Notes under the pieces: generated by a model
What the model was told of the DNA's origin: nothing
Database searches by the model: none
The model's input: only the letters and a program-made list of their open reading frames with translations
Shown: positions 54,373 through 61,071 of the stretch, in pieces
Layout: every line of letters starts with the position of its first letter
Numbering within the stretch: the first letter of the stretch is position 1
NCBI GenBank assembly: GCA_949373085.1
Contig: CASICJ010000008.1
Coordinates: forward strand, 45,318-109,317
From: an uncultured Verrucomicrobiales bacterium
Lineage (GTDB): Bacteria > Verrucomicrobiota > Verrucomicrobiia > Verrucomicrobiales > Akkermansiaceae
Reading direction: 5' to 3'
Length of the DNA: 64,000 bases
Position numbers and translations under genes: made by a program

Positions 54373-55788
54373 ATGATGAAAGTTACCACATTCACGATTC
54401 TGACCTGCCTACTCATTCTTGCAGGGACAACACAGGCGAAGAAGCCAGACGTTATCTTTATCATTGTCGACGATCTAAATGATTGGATTGGTGTCATGGG
54501 CGGACATCCGCAGACCAAAACGCCGAATCTGGATGCGCTTGCGGCGCGTGGTGTTCTCTTCACCAATGCGCATTGTAATGCGCCGCAATGCGGCCCTTCA
54601 CGGACAAGTTTGTTGCACGGGCTCTATCCCAAGAGCACGGGGAGGTATTTCAATAATCCCCGACGGATGCCATTTTACGGTGATCAACCAACGCAGGGGA
54701 TCACTTCAAAAAAACCGCCGCAGAATCCGACCATTTTTCATCATCACTTCAACCAGAACGGCTACCGTGTGGTGAGTGGCGGGAAAGTTTCACATGGAGG
54801 AACGGTCAAGCAGAAGGGGAGCGTCGATGCCTATTTGAATCGTCCGCGAGACCTTCGGGGTAAATTCACCGATGAAAAGGCCAACCTCTGGGGCGAAGGC
54901 GGCCCTCACAAGCACCCCGTGGAAGAAACGGGAGACTACAAGGTTAGCCAATGGGCAATGGACGAATGGCGGAAGGCCGGAGACAAGCCCCTGCTCATGA
55001 CCGTCGGCTTTTACCGCCCGCACCGACCATTCAATGCACCCAGGGCTTATTTCGAAAAGTTTCCCTTAGAATCAATTCAGCTGCCGGCGGTTCGTGCCGA
55101 CGATCTCGCTGACCTGCCGCCCTACGGGAAGGCCTTGGCCCGATCAAACGCACACAAAGATTTGTTCAAGCCGCGGACCGTCCACGAACAGATCCTGCAT
55201 CTGGGTGGTGAGAAAGAGTGGAAGTACATGGTTCAGTCATACTTGGCATGCATCAATTACGTCGACGCTCAGATTGGAAGTTTTCTGGAGGCCCTCAAAG
55301 AGAACCCACGTGACCGCGAAACGGTGATCGTTCTCACCAGTGATCATGGGTGGAATTTGGGTGAAAAAACGCATTGGTGCAAAGCTGCCATCTGGCGGGA
55401 TACGACGCGCGTTCCATTCATGGTCGTCCTACCTGGTGTGAGCAAGGCCGGTGCTCGCAACAACCAGCCCATCTCGCACGTGGACATCTACCCCAGCCTC
55501 TGTGACTTTGCCGGCATCCCCAAACCAGGGCATCTGGAAGGGCGTTCGATCCTGCCGCTTTTGAAAAATTCAAAGGCAAAGCGTGACCTCGCCTTTCTCA
55601 GCTATGGCCCGGAGAACATCGCGGCGCAATCGGAGCGTTACCGTTACATTCTCTACGAAGACGGTTCCGAAGAGCTCTACGATCATCAAAAAGACCCACA
55701 CGAATGGATGAACCGGAGCAGTAATCCAGAGTATGCTGCAATCAAGAAAAAGTTGCATGCCGAGGTCCTCAAGTTCCAGGGCAAGTAG
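54373..55788 (+). CDS. Secreted sulfatase (iduronate-2-sulfatase-like)
   Basis: A 471-residue enzyme with signal peptide (~1-22). Metal-binding block PDVIFIIVDDLNDWIGVMGG, formylglycine motif APQCGPSRTSLLHG (complete CxPSR), then KVSHGGTVKQKG, MTVGFYRPHRPFNAPRAY and metal block VIVLTSDHGWNLGEKTHWCK. It is most like iduronate-2-sulfatase-type proteins acting on sulfated uronic polysaccharides, probably algal. AAAGGAG lies 4 nt before the ATG. Unlike the sulfatase at 25635 it has the full maturation motif. Confidence 0.92.
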   Translation: MMKVTTFTILTCLLILAGTTQAKKPDVIFIIVDDLNDWIGVMGGHPQTKTPNLDALAARGVLFTNAHCNAPQCGPSRTSLLHGLYPKSTGRYFNNPRRMPFYGDQPTQGITSKKPPQNPTIFHHHFNQNGYRVVSGGKVSHGGTVKQKGSVDAYLNRPRDLRGKFTDEKANLWGEGGPHKHPVEETGDYKVSQWAMDEWRKAGDKPLLMTVGFYRPHRPFNAPRAYFEKFPLESIQLPAVRADDLADLPPYGKALARSNAHKDLFKPRTVHEQILHLGGEKEWKYMVQSYLACINYVDAQIGSFLEALKENPRDRETVIVLTSDHGWNLGEKTHWCKAAIWRDTTRVPFMVVLPGVSKAGARNNQPISHVDIYPSLCDFAGIPKPGHLEGRSILPLLKNSKAKRDLAFLSYGPENIAAQSERYRYILYEDGSEELYDHQKDPHEWMNRSSNPEYAAIKKKLHAEVLKFQGK

Positions 55789-56364
55789 CCAGCCAGCGTG
55801 GCGCCGGATTTTGATCCTGTTCCGAAAAACGATCACGATAAGAAGTCAACATTGCCCCCTTTCTACCCCATGTATGCCGCCAAACTCCGGTTTCCGCGAC
55901 CTTTCCGCCAAAAGCAAATTCCTAACAGTTATTACCGAAGGAGATCGAGCTGATCTTCAACAATGGTATCGTTAAGTTACCTCCTCACTCGTTGCTAATG
56001 ATCTAATTGCAGGATTGGTCATGAGAAAACAAAACCGGGCGGGAGCCGTCGTTCAGCCGTGCGGAATGATCGTGATCTGTTGCTGCGCTCCAATGCATGG
56101 CAACGGACTCAGTTGGTTTGAAATGGCGTCGGCGAAGCCACGGGTGCGTCGTTGGGAGACGATCGGAGGAAGCACGCCCAAAGCACCCCTCTTTCTCACC
56201 CCCTCTGCCCCTCAACAAAAGCGACTTCAAAGCCAAGCCACCTCTAGTGACACAAAGCCGGCCGGTAGCACGCATGAAGGGGTAAGCCGTGCTGTCCTTA
56301 CATCTAACAATTAGCTAAAAGGGCACCACCATACGAATGGCAGCACCCTTTAACTTTGATGATT
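55789..56364 (+). repeat. Module A and module C copies in a gene-free spacer
   Basis: CCCCCTTTCTACCCCATGTA, TTTCCGCGACCTTTCCGCC and core AAAAGCAAATTCCTAACAG (55910-55928). Later CACCCCTCTTTCTCACCCCC, GCGACTTCAAAGCCAAGCCA, CCTCTAGTGACACAAAGCCG and GTAGCACGCATGAAG, then TAAGCCGTGCTGTCC (56180-56300). Reading frames here are shadows of the repeats. Confidence 0.75.
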
Positions 56365-56871
56365 TTACTTCTCAGTACTTACACCACTTGTACCTTGGCC
56401 ACCTGACATAGGCGACCAGTGCATCGCACAAATCTTCCAAGAACCTTCCTCTTTTGCAAAAACCACAGTCGCCCGCGTCATGTAATGATCCACGGCAGGC
56501 CTTCCTACTTGTTTCTCAGAACCCTCTGCATAAAACATAGCAACGGCAACCTTGCCAGGCTCAACAGGAACGATTTTTATATGCTTTGGCCTAATTGTGT
56601 TATTTTCGATTTCATTAAAATTCGCATTCTTTTTGACAAAGTTCAAAAATCCACCGCTCGACCAAAATTCGTGAGACCCCTTACTCGAAATCATTGAAGT
56701 CCAATGCTTCTTATTGTTAACCATCTCATACATTTTAAGAACTGTATTTGTAACTTCTTCCACATCCTTGAAACCATTTTCTTTGCCATGATGATCAGCA
56801 ACCGCTACACAATGACTCCCAAAAATAGCCGTCAGTATTAAGAATAACTTCTTCATTTTATATTTTTTCAT
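56365..56871 (-). CDS. Secreted SnoaL/DUF4440-like protein
   Basis: A 168-residue exported protein (signal MKKLFLILTAIFGSHCVAVA; start at 56871 or the second Met at 56856). The NTF2-like fold is suggested by the helix VEEVTNTVLKMYEMVNN, the strand block GKVAVAMFYAEGSEKQ and the final RATVVFAKEEGSWKICAMHW. Similar secreted NTF2-like proteins are common and mostly uncharacterised. AT-rich. No gene partner is adjacent. Confidence 0.6.
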   Translation of the reverse strand: MKKYKMKKLFLILTAIFGSHCVAVADHHGKENGFKDVEEVTNTVLKMYEMVNNKKHWTSMISSKGSHEFWSSGGFLNFVKKNANFNEIENNTIRPKHIKIVPVEPGKVAVAMFYAEGSEKQVGRPAVDHYMTRATVVFAKEEGSWKICAMHWSPMSGGQGTSGVSTEK

Positions 56872-56989
56872 ATTTTTAATTACATTTTAATTTTGCGGAA
56901 TACCAAAAAGAAGGCTCCATCTATTTAGGCGCGATCACATCAAATTTTGTTCCATCAAAATGACTGATAACGAGAGATCTCTTTAGATT

Positions 56990-57169
56990 TCAAGTTTCAA
57001 ACCAAAACACAACCCTGTCTCCCCCTATCCGGTCTAAAAGCGTCTTCAACCCTTTCCGCCAAGCCTCGGTTTCCGCGACCTTCCCGCCAAATGCAATTTC
57101 CTAGCAGTCAGAGCTGCTGGCGGCGACCCCTGATGCAACAGAGGCCCTTTCAGAGAGAGTTTAACGGAA
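56990..57169 (+). repeat. Two nested module A copies
   Basis: CTCCCCCTATCCGGTCTAAA, GCGTCTTCAACCCTTTCCGCC stops short and is followed by a second lead (CTCGGTTTCCGCGACCTTCC) and core AAATGCAATTTCCTAGCAG at 57089-57107. It looks like one copy inserted into or recombined with another. Confidence 0.7.
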
Positions 57170-57502
57170 TGAATAGCGCAGTAGAATGTTGGTTTGAAAC
57201 CGAATCGCTTTGTTCGCGATAGGCGGCGGCCGCTTCCAAATATTGAATGGCGTGATCGAGCGTTCCATCAAAATCTTCATCCCATTCTAGGCGCCTGAAC
57301 GGCGGATTACCGTCCTCAACAAGATCTACGATTCGGTCGCCATTTCGATCGTAATAGCACGTCGCGCTTCCTCAAAAACACCGTCGCCATCTCGATCGTA
57401 GTGTGTCGCAATAAGGCCATATCCCACTGATGCGGTTTTGGCAGCTTTCGGCCGCTCATCGCGCTTGGCATCAGCATCTTGTTCGATGTCGAGATGGTAA
57501 AG
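57170..57502 (-). pseudogene. Remnant of a secreted EF-hand/dockerin-like protein
   Basis: Reading on from the stop codon of the pectate lyase in the same frame gives LYHLDIEQDADAKRDERPKA, GYGLIATHYDRDGDGVFEEA, then after a one-base shift at ~57367 CYYDRNGDRIVDLVEDGNPP, RLEWDEDFDGTLDHAIQYLE and a TGA near 57170. The DxDxDG-type loops resemble calcium-binding repeats. It may be the tail of an originally longer lyase protein or a separate gene remnant. Confidence 0.55.
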
Positions 57503-58882
57503 TTACTTCATCTCAACCAACGCATTCAAGTACTCTTCGAGGTTCGTATAACCATCCCTGTCCAAATCCCCATTTCTGTCCTCTGGATCCTTGGGATTCA
57601 GCTTCATTTTTATTTCCCATTTATCCGGCATGCCATCCTGATCTGTGTCGAGAGATGCAGGCTTGTTTCTCAGCTCAGGCCATCCGCCGACTTCTTGTTG
57701 GCTGTTGATAAGACGGTGGGTTCTTTTGCGGATCCCCGCAATGATGCGCTTGTCAGCAGCATCGCGTATTTTGGATGCGCCAGCCTTATTCAAAATTAAT
57801 TCATAAGCTTTATCAGCAGGATGAGTATGTGGTCGGTCGGCGACTGCTACCGGTTCCCGAGAGAGTCTGAATTTTTCATACAATACTTTCCCCGGATAGC
57901 TACTGGCAGACTCGCCGTCTCGTGCTCCCCATTGCATGGCGGTGTAGTTGTCTTTTGTCCGAGCTTCATTATCCTCGTATATGGAACCGCTCATGTATCC
58001 AACGACGGCATTATCTTTTTTTGCCTTTGGGCGGATAGGATAGGTGTCGGGTTTTGTGCTTGGCCCCGGACGGTAGTAGTTGTTGATCAAGTTAACATGA
58101 CCCCCGCTCAAATTGGTGGAACCAGCCCTATTATAGACGACATTATTCCTGAAATCAAAGATGACTTCCTTTTTCAGGCTGCCAAGTGTCGGGTGTCGGT
58201 TCCGGCTGCTGAAAAAGAGATTATGATGTAGGGATACATTACCTGCTGTTTTCCTCATAGACATCAACATGGCATGACCGCCTTTGTGGTGAGTGCTCTC
58301 GTGAAGCGCTTCTCCAAAAAGCGACCACTGCAGCGTAAAGTCTGATACTTCCGACGTGTCCATGGTTCCGTCCACACCCCATGTCGCTGTAACATGGTCG
58401 AGTATTACATTGTTCGATTCATCGATGCCAAGAGTGTCAGTTGACGTTCTACTCTCGTCACCAAGTCGAAAGCGCATGTACCTTATGATGATGTTCGAGC
58501 TATCAATGATCCCGAATTTTTCATCCCTGATACAGATCCCGTCACCGGGTGCGGTTTGGCCCGCGATGGTAAGCCCATCAACATCCTTTATTTGAAGTTT
58601 ATCGCCTGCCTTCAAGCGAATGGTGCCGCTGACATCGAATACGATCGTACGCGGACCTTTGGTCTTTTCGATGCCATAGCGTAAAGAACCCTTACCGTCG
58701 TTCATAAGGTTGGTGACATGATAGACGTCACCACCTCGGCCGCCTGTCGCAAATCTCCCAAAACCTTCAGCACTTGGAAAAGCGAACTGCCTTTTTCCTG
58801 AATCAGGAGCCGCTGAAAGCGATACTATGGTGCACAAGGACGACACGAGAAGCGCTAGTAAGAAAAGCGTGTGGTAACTCAT
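57503..58882 (-). CDS. Secreted pectate lyase (PL1-like) with C-terminal Ca-binding segment
   Basis: A 459-residue enzyme that cleaves pectin-type polysaccharides by beta-elimination. Signal peptide ~1-24. The family 1 lyase fold opens FPSAEGFGRFATGGRGGDVY and HVTNLMNDGKGSLRYGIEKT; IVFDVSGTIRLKAGDKLQIK, ADGxxIRxMRFRLGD-like (IIIRYMRFRLGDES) and SLHHNLFFSSRNRHPTLGS follow, the last containing the catalytic Arg region. The C-terminus has DTDQDGMPDKWEIKMKLNP and DLDRDGYTNLEEYLN, a dockerin/TSP3-like calcium-binding tail. A long hairpin lies just upstream of the start. Confidence 0.88.
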   Translation of the reverse strand: MSYHTLFLLALLVSSLCTIVSLSAAPDSGKRQFAFPSAEGFGRFATGGRGGDVYHVTNLMNDGKGSLRYGIEKTKGPRTIVFDVSGTIRLKAGDKLQIKDVDGLTIAGQTAPGDGICIRDEKFGIIDSSNIIIRYMRFRLGDESRTSTDTLGIDESNNVILDHVTATWGVDGTMDTSEVSDFTLQWSLFGEALHESTHHKGGHAMLMSMRKTAGNVSLHHNLFFSSRNRHPTLGSLKKEVIFDFRNNVVYNRAGSTNLSGGHVNLINNYYRPGPSTKPDTYPIRPKAKKDNAVVGYMSGSIYEDNEARTKDNYTAMQWGARDGESASSYPGKVLYEKFRLSREPVAVADRPHTHPADKAYELILNKAGASKIRDAADKRIIAGIRKRTHRLINSQQEVGGWPELRNKPASLDTDQDGMPDKWEIKMKLNPKDPEDRNGDLDRDGYTNLEEYLNALVEMK

Positions 58883-58910
58883 AGGTCTCTTTGCAGAACA
58901 GTCTTTATTA

Positions 58911-58946
58911 GTAGTCCAACCGAGGAATATATCCCGGTCGGACTAC
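58911..58946. promoter_or_regulatory. Long imperfect hairpin upstream of the pectate lyase gene
   Basis: GTAGTCC pairs with GGACTAC, then after one mismatch ACCG with CGGT, and after a bulged A GGA with TCC, around an ATATA loop. It sits 29 bp upstream of the start codon at 58882, without a T-run. It could be an operator or a 5' UTR structure controlling lyase expression. Confidence 0.45.
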
Positions 58947-59080
58947 GACGAAGCGTCGAGCAAAAGCCCTACTACTTCAAGGGAAACCGAACATCGGACT
59001 CCGTATATCAGGGTAGGTTGATCAACTTCGGCTCGCGGCCTGAAGGGTCCGTGATATACACCCCTGATCTTTTCTCCAAA

Positions 59081-59291
59081 AAAAAGACCATTTGAGATAA
59101 TAAGTTTAGGTTCGTAAAATCTAAAATAGAACATTAAAACGTAGAGAGAAAAGACAGCGGAAATCATTCGCATTGTTCGCAAAACTGACTCGAGCCAGAC
59201 CGTGGAAGACGTCTGCCGTGAAGAGAATATTTGCGTGCAGACCTTTTATCGGTGGAGGCGCAAATATGGTCGCGTGGAGATGGCTGACGCT
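59081..59291 (+). mobile_element. Decayed 5' remnant of the same IS3-family element
   Basis: AAAAAGACCATTTGAGATAA, TTTAGGTTCGTAAAATC and the OrfA region (VCREENICVQTFYRWRRKYG still readable at 59202-59280) match the first ~200 bp of the IS at 17113, with scattered changes and small deletions. It is cut off at GATGGCTGACGC, where a module A repeat begins. It proves an older round of the same IS. Confidence 0.85.
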
Positions 59292-59373
59292 ACCCCCCCC
59301 CTTTCTCCCCCATGTATTCCGCCAAACCCGGGTTTCCGCGACCTTTCCGCCAAAAGCAAATTCCTAGCAGGAA
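59292..59373 (+). repeat. Module A repeat abutting the IS remnant
   Basis: CCCCCCCCTTTCTCCCCCAT, CCGCCAAACCCGGGTTTCCG, CGACCTTTCCGCC and core AAAAGCAAATTCCTAGCAG (59352-59370). It begins exactly where IS homology ends, so the repeat marks the deletion junction. Confidence 0.8.
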
Positions 59374-59413
59374 AAAATCCTCTAATCCTTTATCTATCAG
59401 CTTCTGCAAAAAA

Positions 59414-59482
59414 GTACCGGCGATCGGAATCGAACCCATACTTCCTAGGAAACGCGATTTTGAATCGCGCGCGTCTACCAAT
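59414..59482 (-). tRNA. tRNA-Leu(CAA) 3' remnant, probable integrase attachment site
   Basis: On the minus strand TTGGTAGACGCGCGCG, anticodon loop TTCAAAA inside a CGCGA/TCGCG stem, variable arm TTTCCTAGGAA, GTATGGGTTCGATTCC and a 3' acceptor end CGCCGGTAC are recognisable. The 5' acceptor strand and part of the D arm are missing: the sequence before it (CCCTTATTGATCTA) cannot pair with CGCCGGT. So this is not a complete tRNA but the 3' part typically duplicated as an att site. It lies 46 bp upstream of the integrase gene. Confidence 0.75.
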
Positions 59483-59528
59483 AGATCAATAAGGGCTGGT
59501 TCTGTCGCCCATTTGTCGCCCACTAATA

Positions 59529-60746
59529 GTGGCTTTAGCACCCCTTGTAGAGCCCACCAAAATGGGTGAAAGAGCTCTTCATGTTGCCGTTAGGGAAATC
59601 GATCCTCAAAACAAACAAAGAACATCAAGAGGTTACCGGTGGCTGGTTGAATCGAGAATTAACGGGAAGCGGATACGGAAGTATTTCAAGAGAGGAGAGA
59701 AGTCAGAGGCCGTTCGTTATCGAGAAGAACTCTTCAGACAAGCCAATGAGGTGCGTAAACAAGATCGGCAGCTCATAGCCGGCAATTTACTCCATGAAGC
59801 GGTAACAGCTCACCGGGCCCTATCCCCTCTCGGTAAAACTATCACTGATGCTGTTACGTTTTACAGCGAGCACCTCATAGCTAGTAACAAACAATCAAAG
59901 GCTCCTCTCACTGACGCGATCGGAAAATTCCTAGATGCCAAAGAAGCAAAAGGGATCAAGAGGGACACCATCAAACGCTATCGGGAAACTCTCAACCGTT
60001 TTCAAAAAGCATTCGAGGGTCGAGCATTAGCAAGTATCACCGGAAAGGAAATTGAGCGATGGTGGCAGACCTTTGGGAGTGTTGCTAATCAGCGGGCCAA
60101 TCGCACAGATGTTAACGTCTTCTTTAATTGGGTTGTTAAATCAACTCGCTACTCGCACCTCACGATAAACCCAGTTCCTGCTCCACCCGAAATTAGCAGA
60201 AGAGTTCAATTAACAAAAAAGAGATCCCTTCTCTCAGCCAATCAAGTCGAACAATTACTAAACACCTGTGGGGCCGACTTAGTGCCGATCATCGTTGCTC
60301 AGGTGTTCCTAGGGATAAGACCTGAAGAATCACTAAGACTGCATTGGGAGCACTTTGATTTTGAAGCACGTGAACTTACCATCCCTCCAGAGATCGCTAA
60401 GGGTGGCGAGAAGCACGCGCGGATTAATCAGATTCCACCGAACGCAATGGCTTGGTTAACCCCCTACACCTCTTTCACCCAAGGTAAGATTCTTGAAGGG
60501 AGTATACTCAAAGTCAGCCTTCGACAAACGAATGAGGGCCGCTCGAACATCTGCAGGATGGCCCCCCTGGCACTTGGCCTCAAAACGCCTCTTCGTAAGA
60601 CATTCATTTCGTGCCACTTTGCTTGCTATTCGAACGCTCCATTGACTGCTGCAATAGCCGGAACAAGCGAGAGTGTCATCTTCTCTAACTATCGTTCGAT
60701 GATTAAGAAAACTGAGGCCTCAAAGCTCTGGGAGATTCACCCGTAA
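59529..60746 (+). CDS. Tyrosine recombinase (integrase)
   Basis: A 405-residue site-specific recombinase. N-terminal arm-binding region with RGYRWLVESRINGKRIRKYF, core-binding SAM-like domain ~125-225 (DAIGKFLDAKEAKGIKRDTI), and a catalytic domain with Arg I in LGIRPEESLRLHWEHFDFEA, box II in LRKTFISCHFACYSN and nucleophile Tyr in ESVIFSNYRSM. Compared with the two 3' fragments (37124, 53473), it has three single-base insertions (~60498, ~60563, ~60587) that restore frame only after ~30 scrambled residues in the catalytic domain, so it may be inactive. The tRNA-Leu remnant upstream is its likely att site. Confidence 0.85.
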   Translation: MALAPLVEPTKMGERALHVAVREIDPQNKQRTSRGYRWLVESRINGKRIRKYFKRGEKSEAVRYREELFRQANEVRKQDRQLIAGNLLHEAVTAHRALSPLGKTITDAVTFYSEHLIASNKQSKAPLTDAIGKFLDAKEAKGIKRDTIKRYRETLNRFQKAFEGRALASITGKEIERWWQTFGSVANQRANRTDVNVFFNWVVKSTRYSHLTINPVPAPPEISRRVQLTKKRSLLSANQVEQLLNTCGADLVPIIVAQVFLGIRPEESLRLHWEHFDFEARELTIPPEIAKGGEKHARINQIPPNAMAWLTPYTSFTQGKILEGSILKVSLRQTNEGRSNICRMAPLALGLKTPLRKTFISCHFACYSNAPLTAAIAGTSESVIFSNYRSMIKKTEASKLWEIHP

Positions 60747-61071
60747 CGACACGAGACACCCCTTAAGAAAGCTTCAAGCTCCCTCCCCGCCATCTAAAGA
60801 CCACCCACCCGCCGGGGGAACAACTTGCGGAGGTCCTATATAATACGGTGGGAGATTTTTGTGGCTGAATTGTGCCTCTCTCTACTATGGGTTCTACTTG
60901 GGGAGAATTTGTTAACCATTGGCTTATAGGGCAGTTGCCTTGGATGAATGGCCTAAATTAATTGGCACCCTGAAATCCTCAAACCATTGTATGAAAGCGG
61001 CTTATTTTCTAAGCTTTTGTTAACTTAATCTTTAGCTTGTGAGATACAATAAAATCTCATTTGTTAACGTA
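60747..61071 (+). repeat. Hairpin plus module B, then spacer
   Basis: After the trailer CTCCCTCCCCGCCATCT, shared with the integrase fragments, comes CCACCCACCCGCCGGGGG, AACAACTTGCGGAGGTCCTA, TATAATACGGTGGGAGATTT (60795-60860). Module A does not follow. The remaining ~200 bp is AT-rich without an ORF and leads into the lectin gene. Confidence 0.75.

Noticed and set aside
58990..59095. Plus-strand frame (GRLINFGSRPEGSVIYTPDL) and minus-strand frame with TDPSGREPKLINLP
   Set aside because: Either could be a gene scrap next to the IS remnant, but neither can be assigned to a family with confidence and each is under 40 residues.
59414..59482. Complete functional tRNA-Leu
   Set aside because: The 5' acceptor strand and D arm are absent; only the 3' part is present.
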